Origin: Rhodospirillales bacterium
Lineage (GTDB): Bacteria > Pseudomonadota > Alphaproteobacteria > ATCC43930 > CGMCC-115725
Assembly: GCA_027315365.1 (NCBI GenBank)
Contig: DAHUYF010000020.1
Location: forward strand, 1 to 33,909
Direction: 5' to 3'
Length of the DNA stretch: 33,909 nucleotides
In this document: positions 18,389 to 27,385 of the stretch, in pieces
Position numbering within the stretch: position 1 is the stretch's first letter
How the letters are laid out: each line of letters starts with the position of its first letter
Program-made: the position numbers and the translations under genes
Notes under the pieces: model-generated
Seen by the model: the letters and a program-made list of their open reading frames with translations, nothing else
What the model was told of the DNA's origin: nothing
Database searches by the model: none

Positions 18389-18467
18389 CGACGCAGAGCG
18401 CGGCGGAGAGAAAGCGCCGGCCTCTATGAGAGGCATCGCGCCCCGGCGCCCGAGGCCTTTGGCGCCT

Positions 18468-18683
18468 TCAACGTTTCCTCATCCAACGCGTGCGATTCAG
18501 CGAAACGCCCTCTTGCGCACGCTGCTTGTGGCCCTCGATCCACGCCTCGGCGGCCGCCGCGCTGGCAAAGCTGGTGACCGTGGTGGGGAGCATCTCGGGG
18601 ATCGCAATCTCGACCCCGAACGCCGTTTCGGCATGCGGGACGACGCGATACGTGGCATCGGCGTGGGGGTGTTTTTTTTCCAT
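18468..18683 (-). CDS. Small hypothetical protein (71 aa)
   Basis: Starts at ATG 18683 as MEKKHPHADATYRVVPHAET and continues AFGVEIAIPEMLPTTVTSFA, then AAAAEAWIEGHKQRAQ. The pattern of two short strands, then T-V-T-x-F and AEAWI, is like small alphaproteobacterial proteins of unknown function. The start codon is followed by a run of eight A (plus-strand T at 18672-18679), a possible slippage point. Convergent with the DUF2141 gene. Confidence 0.65.
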   Translation of the reverse strand: MEKKHPHADATYRVVPHAETAFGVEIAIPEMLPTTVTSFASAAAAEAWIEGHKQRAQEGVSLNRTRWMRKR

Positions 18684-18791
18684 GTCCTGACTATGGCACC
18701 TGCGAAAAATGGCCGCCACTCGCGCGGGACGCGAGCCGCAGACCTTGATCTGCAAACCGGACCACGACCGCCTCGCCGACCCGCACCGCCG

Positions 18792-18968
18792 CTATGCGAC
18801 GTAAAGGCCCTCGATCGCGGCAACGACGCGCAGCCACCAATCGGCCCTCTCCGTCCTGCCCTGGCGGCGCTGATTGCGCGCAGCACTCCGGGCAATCGCC
18901 AGGGCATCGGCGCCGTTCGCTTCGACCATCGATCGAACCAGCTCGGGAATTTCGCTGTCTGCCGCCAT
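18792..18968 (-). CDS. Small hypothetical helical protein (58 aa)
   Basis: MAADSEIPELVRSMVEANGA, then DALAIARSAARNQRRQGRTE, then RADWWLRVVAAIEGLYVA. Two helices ending in WWLRVVAAIEGL are typical of tiny alphaproteobacterial proteins of unknown role. The start is ATG 18968, with AGGA about 12 bp upstream. The open frame runs further upstream, but that extension lacks protein character. Same strand as 18468-18683. Confidence 0.62.
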   Translation of the reverse strand: MAADSEIPELVRSMVEANGADALAIARSAARNQRRQGRTERADWWLRVVAAIEGLYVA

Positions 18969-19427
18969 GATGGGCAATCCTGTCAGACGGAGGCGCCCGT
19001 CGCGACGGCGGGACGAGGCTGGGAAGGAGAGGGCACCAGTAGCCGGTTCGGATCGCGGCCACACGACACGCCGGCGAGCCCGCGTTGGACACCCCGCGCA
19101 GTCCGTAAACGAGCGCGCCACGCGCTGGTTCCGACGCACACTGAAAATGACGCCGATCGCGCGTCGAGCGTCGTCCAAAGGTCGACCGGCTCGGCGCGAC
19201 AAAAGCACGCAAATTTGCCAAGCCGTCGATCCCGGCGGAGACGCTTGCCGGTGCGGTGCGTTGACTGGCGTACTCGCCCGGCGGAGGCGACTTGTCGGCT
19301 CGGGCGGGTGGTGCAATCGCTCCCTCGCTTGCCGGTGCCGCGACGACGAAAGCTGCGGTTGGAGTGCGGCGCGCGCAACCAACTCTATGACGACCCGAAC
19401 AGGGCCGAACAGGAGCCGACACCCCCG
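18969..19427. other. Non-coding stretch upstream of cyoA
   Basis: 459 bp expected to hold the cyo operon promoter. TTGACT at 19261-19266 has no good -10 at the right distance. No clear FNR, ArcA or RegA site is seen by eye. Confidence 0.4.
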
Positions 19428-20372
19428 ATGCAACCGAAGCCGCCGTTGCCCTGGAGGCGCGCCCCCGCGGCGCCCAAGCGTCGGAAATCGGCTGCCGGGA
19501 CGGCCGGTCTTATGGCGCTGCTGCTGTCGCTCGCCGGCTGTTCGGGAGGCGTGCTCGACCCGCAGGGGCCGATCGGCGCTGCGGATGCGAAAATCCTGCT
19601 CAACGCCGTCGAGATCATGCTGGCGATCGTGATCCCCACGCTCGTCGCGGTGCTCGCCTTCGCCTGGTGGTTTCGCGCGTCCAATACCCGGGCGCGCTAT
19701 CTGCCGGACTGGGCGTATTCCGGCCGCCTCGAGCTCATCGTCTGGTCGATCCCGCTGCTGGTGACCCTGTTTCTCGCCGGCGTGATCTGGATCGGCGCGC
19801 ACGATCTCGACCCCTCCCGTCCGATCGCCCCGCAGCGCAAGCCGGTCGAGGTCCAGGTCGTCTCGCTCGACTGGAAATGGCTGTTCATCTATCCCGATCA
19901 GGGCATCGCCAGCGTCAATCAGCTCGTGGTGCCGGCCGACGTGCCGGTGCACTTCTCGCTGACCTCGGCCACCGTCATGAACATGTTCTTCGTGCCGCAG
20001 CTCGGCAGCATGATCGCGACGATGTATGGCATGGTCACGCAGCTCTATCTCGAAGCCGGCCATGTCGGCGATTTCTACGGCGAATCGGCGCAGCTCAGCG
20101 GCGACGGATTTTCCGACATGCACTTCACCCTGCGCGCCGTGTCCGTGGACGCGTTCGCGCAATGGGTCGCCGCGACGCGCCAAGCCGGCCCCGCCCTGGA
20201 CCGCGCCGGCTACATCGCGCTGTCGCAGGAAAGCCGGCACGTGCGCCCCTTCACCTATCGCGCCGTCGAACCAGCCTTGTTCCGGGCCGTCGTCGACCGA
20301 GAGTTCCCCGCCGGCCCCGGGCCGACCGGCGGCACGGGCGGTCCGTCGGTCCACCCCGCGGGAGCGCGTTGA
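19428..20372 (+). CDS. cyoA: Cytochrome bo3-type ubiquinol oxidase subunit II
   Basis: Subunit II of the haem-copper quinol oxidase, a membrane-anchored lipoprotein facing the periplasm; 314 aa. The signal peptide ends in lipobox LSLAGC with Cys38. Two membrane helices follow at about 55-80 and 94-117. The cupredoxin domain includes VSLDWKWLFIYPDQGIASVN and FVPQLGSMIATMYGM, typical of CyoA. The copper-A ligand motif of cytochrome c oxidases is absent: where it would be, the sequence reads YGESAQLSGDGFSDMHF. This makes it a quinol rather than cytochrome c oxidase. ATG 19428 follows AGGAG at a longish 12 bp. First gene of cyoABCD. Confidence 0.93.
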   Translation: MQPKPPLPWRRAPAAPKRRKSAAGTAGLMALLLSLAGCSGGVLDPQGPIGAADAKILLNAVEIMLAIVIPTLVAVLAFAWWFRASNTRARYLPDWAYSGRLELIVWSIPLLVTLFLAGVIWIGAHDLDPSRPIAPQRKPVEVQVVSLDWKWLFIYPDQGIASVNQLVVPADVPVHFSLTSATVMNMFFVPQLGSMIATMYGMVTQLYLEAGHVGDFYGESAQLSGDGFSDMHFTLRAVSVDAFAQWVAATRQAGPALDRAGYIALSQESRHVRPFTYRAVEPALFRAVVDREFPAGPGPTGGTGGPSVHPAGAR

Positions 20373-20373
20373 C

Positions 20374-22392
20374 ATGCATCTGCTCGGCAAGCTGAGCTGG
20401 AACGCGATCCCCTGGGACCAGCCGATCCCGCTCGTCGCCGGCGCGGTGGTGTTCGTCGCCCTCTTCGCCGTCGTCGCCTGGACCATCCTCAAGGGCCACC
20501 TGCCCTATCTCTGGCGCGAATGGATCACCAGCGTGGATCACAAGCGGATCGGCGTGATGTACACGCTGCTCGCCCTGGTCATGCTGGTGCGCGGCTTCGT
20601 CGACGCGATCATGATGCGCTCGCAGCAGGCCATCGCCTTCCGCGCGCCCGGGTATCTGCCGCCCGAGCACTACAACCAGATATTCTCGGCCCACGGCACG
20701 ATCATGATCTTCTTCGCCGCGATGCCGCTCATGATCGGCCTGATGAACTTCGTCGTGCCGCTGCAGCTCGGGGTGCGCGACGTCGCCTTCCCGACCTTGA
20801 ACGCGACGAGCTTCTGGCTCACCGCCACCGGCGCGCTGCTGGTCAACATCTCGCTGGTGGTCGGCGAGTTCGACCCAGCCGGCTGGCTGCCTTATCCCCC
20901 CCTCTCCGAGCTTCGCTACTCGCCCGGCGTTGGCGTCGATTACTACCTATGGGCGCTGCTGATCTCGGGCGTGGGCACGCTGATGACCGGGATCAACTTC
21001 GTGACCACCATCCTGAAGATCCGCGCACCCGGCATGAGCTACCTGCGGATGACGATCTTCTGCTGGACCGCGCTCGCCGCCAACCTCATGATCGTGGCGG
21101 CCTTCCCGGTGCTCACCGCCACGCTCGCGATGCTGACCCTCGACCGCTATCTCGGATTCCATTTCTTCACCAACGCGGCCGGCGGCAACATGATGATGTT
21201 CATCAACCTGATCTGGGCCTGGGGCCATCCCGAGGTCTACATCCTCGCGCTGCCGTCCTTCGGCGTCTTCTCGGAAGTGATCTCGACGTTCTCCGGCAAA
21301 CCGCTGTTCGGCTACCGCTCGATGGTGGCGGCGACGATGTTCATCTGCCTGGTCTCCTTCACGGTGTGGCTGCATCATTTCTTCACGATGGGCGCCGGCG
21401 CGGACGTCAACGGCATCTTCGGCATCGCGACCAGCATCATCGCCGTCGGCACCGGGGTGAAGATCTACAACTGGCTGTTCACCATGTATGGCGGCCGCAT
21501 CCGCTTCGCCACGCCGATGCTGTGGGCGATGGGATTCCTGGTGACGTTCACCATCGGCGGCATGACCGGCGTGCTTCTCGCCGTGCCGCCGGCGGATTTC
21601 CAGCTGCACAACAGCCTCTTCCTGGTCGCCCATTTCCATAACGTCCTCATCAGCGGCGTGCTGTTCGCTGGCTTCGCCGGCATCACCTATTGGTTCCCCA
21701 AGGCGTTCGGCTTCCGGCTGCACGAAGGCTGGGGCAAAGCCGCCTTCTGGTTCTCGCTGATCGGGTTCTACGTCACCTTCATGCCGCTCTACGTTGCCGG
21801 CCTGCTCGGCATGACGCGGCGCCTGCAGCATTACGAGGTGGCGGCATGGCACCCGTGGATGCTGGTCGCGGCGTTCGGGATCGTGATCATGACCTGCGCC
21901 CTCGCCTGCCAGGTGACCCAGATCGTCGTCAGCATCCGCCGGCGCGACGAGCTTCGCGACGAGACGGGCGATCCCTGGGACGGCCGCTCGCTCGAATGGG
22001 CGACCGCGTCGCCGCCGCCCGCCTTCAATTTCGCGGTGCTTCCCGATGTGCGGGGCGAGGAGCCCTACCAGGCGATCAAGCGGCGCGCGATCGAGACGCA
22101 GCAGCTGTCGTCGGAGGCGCAATACGAGCCGATCGAGCTGCCCAGGAACAGCCCGACCGGATTCATCGCCGCCTTCTTCTCCACCATTACCGGCTTCGCC
22201 CTGATCTGGCACATCTGGTGGATGGTTGGTCTCGGCCTCGCCGCCGCCTACGCGGTCTTCGTGTGGTTCGCGTGGCGTGATGTCGAGGAGTACGAGATCC
22301 CGGCCGACGCCGTCGCCCGGGCCGACCGCGACCGCCGGCGCGCACGCGCGGAGTGGCTCGACCATCACGAGCGCGCCGGTGAGCCGGCATGA
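20374..22392 (+). CDS. cyoB: Cytochrome bo3-type ubiquinol oxidase subunit I
   Basis: Catalytic subunit that oxidises ubiquinol, reduces O2 to water and pumps protons; 672 aa, multi-spanning. Haem and copper ligands are visible: His107 in FSAHGTIMIFF, the WGHPEVYI loop with the cross-linked His and Tyr and the proton-channel Glu, the HH pair in VWLHHFFTMG, and the two His of VAHFHNVLI. The ubiquinone-site residues of E. coli CyoB (R71, D75, H98, Q101) match R73 and D77 in RGFVDAIMMRSQ and H99 and Q102 in PPEHYNQIF. The ATG lies 1 bp after the cyoA stop, with GGAG 9 bp upstream. Confidence 0.97.
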   Translation: MHLLGKLSWNAIPWDQPIPLVAGAVVFVALFAVVAWTILKGHLPYLWREWITSVDHKRIGVMYTLLALVMLVRGFVDAIMMRSQQAIAFRAPGYLPPEHYNQIFSAHGTIMIFFAAMPLMIGLMNFVVPLQLGVRDVAFPTLNATSFWLTATGALLVNISLVVGEFDPAGWLPYPPLSELRYSPGVGVDYYLWALLISGVGTLMTGINFVTTILKIRAPGMSYLRMTIFCWTALAANLMIVAAFPVLTATLAMLTLDRYLGFHFFTNAAGGNMMMFINLIWAWGHPEVYILALPSFGVFSEVISTFSGKPLFGYRSMVAATMFICLVSFTVWLHHFFTMGAGADVNGIFGIATSIIAVGTGVKIYNWLFTMYGGRIRFATPMLWAMGFLVTFTIGGMTGVLLAVPPADFQLHNSLFLVAHFHNVLISGVLFAGFAGITYWFPKAFGFRLHEGWGKAAFWFSLIGFYVTFMPLYVAGLLGMTRRLQHYEVAAWHPWMLVAAFGIVIMTCALACQVTQIVVSIRRRDELRDETGDPWDGRSLEWATASPPPAFNFAVLPDVRGEEPYQAIKRRAIETQQLSSEAQYEPIELPRNSPTGFIAAFFSTITGFALIWHIWWMVGLGLAAAYAVFVWFAWRDVEEYEIPADAVARADRDRRRARAEWLDHHERAGEPA

Positions 22393-23087
22393 GCAGCACG
22401 ACCGAGGCCTTGCCGCAGCCGCATCGGCGCGACATTGCCCCCGCCAAGCTCGGGGGTCGCGGCGCGCCCGGTCATGGCGGGGGAGGACATGGCTACGCGA
22501 CCGGCCACGGCGAAGGCGGGCCGGCGTCGAAGCGGGTGATCGTCGGCTATGGCTTCTGGATCTTTCTGCTCAGCGACATCGTCATGTTTTCCTGCTTCTT
22601 CGCGGCGCATGCGGTGCTGCAAACCGCGACCGCTGGCGGCCCGTCCGGGCGCGCGCTGTTCGATCCGTCGCGGGTCGCGATCGAAACCGGCTGCCTGCTC
22701 GCCTCCAGCTTTACCTGCGGGCTGTCCGCGGTGGCGACCGAGGCGCGCAGCCGGCTCTGGACCCAACTCTGCCTGCTGGTCACCGGCCTGCTCGGTTTTG
22801 CCTTCCTGACGCTGGAGGCGAAGGAATTCGCCGGGATGGTGGCGGCGGGCAACGGGCCGCAGCGCAGCGCCTTCCTGTCGTCCTTCTTCGCCGTGGTCGG
22901 CTGCCACGGTCTGCATGTCAGCGCCGGCCTGCTCTGGCTCGGAACGATGATGGCGCAGATTTACGTCAAGGGCTTTCGCCCCAACATCGTGCGCCGGCTG
23001 CTCTGCTTCAACCTGTTCTGGCACGCGCTGGACATCATCTGGGTCGCGTTGTTCACGATCGTCTATCTGGTGGGAGAAGGCCGATGA
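22389..23087 (+). CDS. cyoC: Cytochrome bo3-type ubiquinol oxidase subunit III
   Basis: 232-aa membrane subunit with five predicted helices that stabilises subunit I. A hydrophilic Gly/His-rich N-terminus (GGRGAPGHGGGGHGYATGHG) precedes GYGFWIFLLSDIVMFSCFFA. Family motifs include FLTLEAKEF, CHGLHVSAGLLWL and FNLFWHALDIIWVALFTIVY. ATG overlaps the cyoB stop as ATGA, so translation is coupled. The His-rich N-terminal extension is longer than in E. coli CyoC; a metal-binding role cannot be claimed from sequence. Confidence 0.95.
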   Translation: MSSTTEALPQPHRRDIAPAKLGGRGAPGHGGGGHGYATGHGEGGPASKRVIVGYGFWIFLLSDIVMFSCFFAAHAVLQTATAGGPSGRALFDPSRVAIETGCLLASSFTCGLSAVATEARSRLWTQLCLLVTGLLGFAFLTLEAKEFAGMVAAGNGPQRSAFLSSFFAVVGCHGLHVSAGLLWLGTMMAQIYVKGFRPNIVRRLLCFNLFWHALDIIWVALFTIVYLVGEGR

Positions 23088-23479
23088 CCCCTGCGAAAGA
23101 GGAGATCAACGCCGACGACGTCGCGCCCGGCGTGATGGAGGCCGCCGACCACAGCATCAGGGACGGGATCCAGGGCTATCTCATCGGCCTCGCACTTGCG
23201 ATCATGCTCACCGTCGCCTCGTTCTACATCGTGCACACGCCGCTGATCTGGGGGCCGGGAATCCCGGTGGCGCTGGTCGTGCTCGCCATCGCGCAGATCG
23301 GCGTGCACCTGGTGTTCTTCCTCCATATCACCACGGCGCCGGACAACACCAACAACGTGCTTGCGCTGGCCTTCGGCGTGCTGATCGTGGCGCTGGTCAT
23401 CGGCGGCTCGCTCTGGATCATGAGCCACCTGAACCAGAACATGCTGCCGATGGATCAGATGACGCGGATGCAGCGCTGA
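23084..23479 (+). CDS. cyoD: Cytochrome bo3-type ubiquinol oxidase subunit IV
   Basis: 131 aa with three membrane helices; small assembly subunit of the quinol oxidase. GYLIGLALAIMLTVASFYIV is TM1, and the family motif IGVHLVFFLHI lies in TM2, with IMSHLNQNML at the end. ATG overlaps the cyoC stop as ATGA. The operon ends here: no cyoE (haem O synthase) or surf1 follows, and the next gene is on the other strand. Confidence 0.94.
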   Translation: MTPAKEEINADDVAPGVMEAADHSIRDGIQGYLIGLALAIMLTVASFYIVHTPLIWGPGIPVALVVLAIAQIGVHLVFFLHITTAPDNTNNVLALAFGVLIVALVIGGSLWIMSHLNQNMLPMDQMTRMQR

Positions 23480-23536
23480 GGACAGCCACCCCGGCCGGCA
23501 CGGCGCGGGCCTCCGAGCCGGGCCCCCCACCTCCGG

Positions 23537-24784
23537 TCAGCGGCGATTTATGTCGCAGGAATACCGCGTCTCGACGGTGACGCGCCCGCGCTTCACGACC
23601 CACAAGCGAAGCGGAATATCGAGCAAGGCGTCCGCCACGTCGTAGGTGTCGAGAATGACGATGTCGGCCTGACGCCCGACCGCGATGCCGTAATCCTTCG
23701 CGACCCCCATCGCCCGCGCCGCGCCGTGGGTGCCCATCTCCAGCACATAGGCTTGGTTCTGCGGCGTCCCGAACTGCGCCAGATGCGCCAGGAAATTGCC
23801 GATCAGCAGCGGATCGGCCTTGCCGAAAGGGGTGAATGCGTTGCGGATATTGTTCGACGAGAAAGTGACGTTGACGCCGCCGTCGCGCAGCCGGCGGATC
23901 GGCGTCAATCCCCGCCGTGGGCTACGCGTGTCATTGCGGCCGCCGAGATAGACATCGGTCGCCGGCAAGGTGACGATGTTGATGTCCGCCTCGTGCAGCA
24001 GGTCGATGATCGGCTTCGCCTCCTCGGCGGTGAGCGCGCCGAGGCTGGTCACATGTCCGAGCGAGACGCGGCCGTGATACCCGGTCTCGATCGTCTTGCG
24101 CGCGACATAGTCCGCGACGGCAAAGCGTGCATCCCCAGTGTCGTCGGCAAAATCGGCGTGCAGGTCGATCGGCAGGCCGCGCTTCTGGGCGAGATCGAAG
24201 ACGATGCCGATGTGCTTTTCGGTGTCGGCGCGCGTCGACTCGTTGTAGGGGCAGCCGCCCACGACATCGGCCCCGAGGTGCAGCGCCTGCTCCATCAGCT
24301 CGATGGTGCCGGGCGATTTCAGAAGGCCCTCTTGCGGGAATGCGACGATCTGAAGGTCGAGGAGGTCGCGGTACTCCTCCTTGAGCTGGAGTGCGGTCTC
24401 GACCCCGATCAAGCCCTGGATCACATCGACGTCGGGTTGCGCCCGGATCGCGGTGGTCCCTGCCTTCACCGCCATGTCGAGCACCTGGCGCGAGCGGGCG
24501 AGTACATCCTCGCGCTCCTGCTTTCCCTTGAGGATACCGGTGATACGGATCGCCTCTTCGAGAGTGCCGCTGCGTGCCGGCATGCGCCGGTGCAGCAGCG
24601 CCTTTTCCAGATGAAGATGGGGTTCGAGCAGTCCCGGGATCGCGGCCCGGCCGCTGGCGTCAATCACCCGCTGGGCGACGCCGCCGATGCCGCGTTCGAT
24701 GGCGGTGATGCGGCCGCCCTCGACGGCAATGTCGATCGGGTCGCTATGGTCGGAGGTCCGGACGTTTTTGATCAGAAGTTGCAT
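23537..24784 (-). CDS. CodA-like amidohydrolase of unknown substrate
   Basis: 415-aa TIM-barrel metal hydrolase of the cytosine deaminase / AtzC group. The metal motif HLHLEK has His56 and His58. A third His lies in DLHADFADD, a fourth in SLGHVTSLGA, and the last metal position is in SSNNIRNAFTPFG. Compared with CodA (Glu217, Asp313), the catalytic Glu is replaced by Phe (DLHADF) and the metal Asp by Asn (SNN). From memory, a subgroup of uncharacterised CodA-like proteins shares both changes, so substrate and mechanism should not be copied from cytosine deaminase. No signal peptide, so cytoplasmic. It overlaps or abuts the gamma-glutamyltransferase remnant upstream and was probably its operon partner. 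Confidence 0.82.
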   Translation of the reverse strand: MQLLIKNVRTSDHSDPIDIAVEGGRITAIERGIGGVAQRVIDASGRAAIPGLLEPHLHLEKALLHRRMPARSGTLEEAIRITGILKGKQEREDVLARSRQVLDMAVKAGTTAIRAQPDVDVIQGLIGVETALQLKEEYRDLLDLQIVAFPQEGLLKSPGTIELMEQALHLGADVVGGCPYNESTRADTEKHIGIVFDLAQKRGLPIDLHADFADDTGDARFAVADYVARKTIETGYHGRVSLGHVTSLGALTAEEAKPIIDLLHEADINIVTLPATDVYLGGRNDTRSPRRGLTPIRRLRDGGVNVTFSSNNIRNAFTPFGKADPLLIGNFLAHLAQFGTPQNQAYVLEMGTHGAARAMGVAKDYGIAVGRQADIVILDTYDVADALLDIPLRLWVVKRGRVTVETRYSCDINRR

Positions 24785-24808
24785 CGGTATCCCCCTGCCC
24801 CGCCAAGT

Positions 24809-25673
24809 TTAGTACCCAGCGCGAGCCCTTCGCCGCGCGGGTCGGCGCCGCCCTCGAAAAGCACATCCGGCCCGGCATTGAGGCGGATCAGCCGGGCGGT
24901 GCCCATGCGCGGGTGCGGCCAGACCGCCGCCTGGGCCGGATGACCCATGCAGACGAGCCTCGCGACCGCCGCGTCGCTGACGGCCGCCACGGAACCGCAT
25001 GCCGGCCATCAGCGTCGAGGCGGTTTGCTTGCCGGCGCCGGCACGTTGGGATGAGCCGGATCGAGCGAAAAGAACGATCCGCGGTTCTGCAGCGGGACGC
25101 CGGTGTCGGGATCGAGCACCGCGGCGCCGAAATCGAAATAGAGGCTCTGCACGACGCCGACGGCATTGCCCTCGCCATCGGCGGTGGCGACGAGCACCGT
25201 GTCGCTGCCGGTCTTTCGGCTGATGAGAGATCCCGCCGTATCGGCGATGGCCGCCGCCCGCTCGCGGTCGGCCGCAGCGGGATCGAGCAGGCGCGCCACC
25301 GGAATGTCGAGAAAGGCCGGATCGGTAAGCCACGTGTCGCGCTGCCGGAACGCCCATTTGATCGCCTGCAGCAGGGCGTGGAAATACCGCGCCGAGGCGT
25401 CGCCGGCCGCCGTCAGATCGGTGCCGGCGAGGAAATTCAAGATCATGCATCCCGCCAGCCCCGGCGACGGCGGCGGCGGCTGGAACGCGGTGCAGTCGCG
25501 ATAGCGGACCGAGATCGGGTCGACCCGGCGTGCGTGGTAGCCGGCGAAATCTTCTTTGCCGAGCAAGCCGCCGCGCTGCACCAGATAGCGCGCAACATCG
25601 CCGCCGATGCCAGGCAGTGAGGCGTCGCGACCATGCCGCGCTCGCCATAGGCAACCGGCCGGGTCAACGCCAT
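24809..25673 (-). pseudogene. Gamma-glutamyltransferase pseudogene
   Basis: The start ATG 25673 reads MALTRPVAYGERGMVATPHC and LASA, a normal family N-terminus, then breaks. From about 25610 another frame resumes with GGDVARYLVQRGGLLGKEDF and continues through the large-subunit end, so roughly 200 family codons are missing. The catalytic-Thr region GSDTVLVATADGEGNAV and QNRGSFFSLDPAHPN remain. The frame ends at 25009 just after NVPAPASKPPRR. Nearby, another frame continues as GKQTASTLMAGM, and the C-terminal RLIRLNAGPDVLFEGGADPR lies in a third. At least two indels and one or two internal deletions make it non-functional. Confidence 0.85.
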
Positions 25674-25771
25674 GCAATTATCCCACCTCGAACGCCTCTC
25701 GGGCTCCTTTATGCAGCATCGGCGCGGCCAAGAAAAATGGGAGTTGGACCGGGACGAATGGGCCCGGCCAG

Positions 25772-27385
25772 TCAATGGCTCGGCGGGTCCGCCTCGCAGC
25801 AGCCTTCGTCGACCGGCGGCATCGACACCGCCAGAAACCGCCGCACGCCGTGCCGGTTGAGCAGGAAGAGCACAGGAGGGTCCGGCTCGCCCGGCTGCCA
25901 TGCGTCGTCGAGCCTGGCCGCTGCCTGTTGCGGCGTCGCGACTGGTTGCCGATCGATCGTCTCGACCACGTCGCAGGGTGCGATGTCATCGGCGGACAGC
26001 GGACTGTCGGCGGCGATCGCGGCGATGACCACGCCGGTGACACCGTGCGGCAGATGGAGCTTCCGATGCATGCCGGTGGCGAGGCTCGAAAACGTCAGCC
26101 CCAGCCGGGTGGCATCCTGCTCGGCCGCTCCGGCGATCCTACGCTCGCGCGCGGCCCCCGGCATCTCGGCGGTGACCGCGTCGATCGTCCGCTTCCGGCC
26201 GGCGCGCCAGATCCGCAGCCGCACGGTGCCGCCGATCGGCGTCTGCGCGACGATCAGCGGCAGCTCGCCGGCCCGTTTGGGCCGATCTCCGCCGATGCCC
26301 GTGATCACGTCTCCCAGCCGCAGGCCGGCCGATGCGGCCGGCCCGTCCTCGGTCACCTCGTCGACGATGGCGCCGCGCGCCGGCACGAGGCCGAGGCCGC
26401 GAGCGATCGCCGGCGTCACCTCCTGCACGGTCACGCCGAGCCAGCTTCGCACCACGCGGCCGCGCCGGCGCAGCTGATCGATCACCGATCGGGCGAGGCT
26501 CGACGGCGTTGCGAAGGCGAGCCCGATCGAGCCGCCGGTGGGGGCGTACATGCGGGAGTTGATGCCGACTACCCTGCCCGCGAGATCGAGGTCGGGACTG
26601 CCGGAATCGCCGGGATTGATCGCCGCGTCGATCTGCAGGAAGTCGTCATATGGGCCGAACCCCAGTTCACGATCGAGTGCGGCGACCCTACCGAGCCGCA
26701 GCGTCCCGGCGAGTCCGAACGGGCCTCCCGCGGCGATGATCCAGTCGCCGGCGTGCATCGCATGGCTGTCGCCCCAGTCCAGAGCGGGGAGCGGCGCCGC
26801 CGCCTCGATCTTGAGCAAGGCGAGATCGGTCATCTCGTCGTCGCCCAGCAGACGCGCTGCATGCCGGCTGCCATCGGCGAGCAGGACGTCGATGCGGCCG
26901 GCGCGGGCGACCAGCCGGAAGCTGGTGACGATCAGGCCGGAAGGGTCGATGACGAAACCCGATCCCTGCACCTCTCCAGTTCGATCCCGTCGCCCCGCCG
27001 GTACGGGCCATCCGGCGGATCGCCGCAGCACCTCGTCGGAAAATCCCGGCTGCGCCTCCGGGGCGAGCGCCGTGGCCTCGCCGCAGGATTGGCCGCCGCC
27101 GTCGACGCTCCCGGGGATCACGGAGATATCGACGACCGCCGGCAGCGCGCGGCGCGCTACGGTCGCGATGGAAGGCGGCGCCGCGCCGTCGATCGTCGCC
27201 GGGCGCGCTGCAACGCTCGCCATCGGCTGCGCCCGAACGGGTGGCGCGGTCAGCGCGCAGAGAACCGGAATCGCGATCAGGGTTGCGATGAGCCTGCGGA
27301 AATCGGGCTGCGCCGCGCCGACGAACCCTGCCGAGGCCACGAGCAGAGTCCTAAGCGTCGCTCTGAGGGCCGTGCCTTGGACCAT
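25772..27385 (-). CDS. HtrA/DegP-like protein with two PDZ domains, catalytic His replaced
   Basis: 537 aa from ATG 27385; in-frame ATGs at 27406, 27478 and 27559 are possible, none with a good ribosome site. The N-terminal hydrophobic segment IATLIAIPVLCALTAPPVRA should export it to the periplasm. The trypsin-like domain keeps Asp187 in TDLALLKIE and Ser261 in NPGDSGSPDLDL. At the usual His position (family N-N-H-V-V) the sequence reads VTSFRLVARAG, with Arg157. PDZ1 (SWLGVTVQEVTPAIARGLGL to about residue 405) and a more diverged PDZ2 (LGLTFSSLATGM onward) follow. It should lack normal proteolysis and may act as a chaperone or scaffold. The frame is intact, so it is not simple decay. Confidence 0.85.
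   Translation of the reverse strand: MVQGTALRATLRTLLVASAGFVGAAQPDFRRLIATLIAIPVLCALTAPPVRAQPMASVAARPATIDGAAPPSIATVARRALPAVVDISVIPGSVDGGGQSCGEATALAPEAQPGFSDEVLRRSAGWPVPAGRRDRTGEVQGSGFVIDPSGLIVTSFRLVARAGRIDVLLADGSRHAARLLGDDEMTDLALLKIEAAAPLPALDWGDSHAMHAGDWIIAAGGPFGLAGTLRLGRVAALDRELGFGPYDDFLQIDAAINPGDSGSPDLDLAGRVVGINSRMYAPTGGSIGLAFATPSSLARSVIDQLRRRGRVVRSWLGVTVQEVTPAIARGLGLVPARGAIVDEVTEDGPAASAGLRLGDVITGIGGDRPKRAGELPLIVAQTPIGGTVRLRIWRAGRKRTIDAVTAEMPGAARERRIAGAAEQDATRLGLTFSSLATGMHRKLHLPHGVTGVVIAAIAADSPLSADDIAPCDVVETIDRQPVATPQQAAARLDDAWQPGEPDPPVLFLLNRHGVRRFLAVSMPPVDEGCCEADPPSH

Noticed and set aside
18426-19427. Upstream part of the long frame containing cyoA
   Set aside because: Non-protein-like sequence; the CyoA lipoprotein signal starts at 19428.
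19428-20372. Cytochrome c oxidase subunit II instead of CyoA
   Set aside because: The copper-A ligand motif is missing and CyoA-type features and operon order are present.
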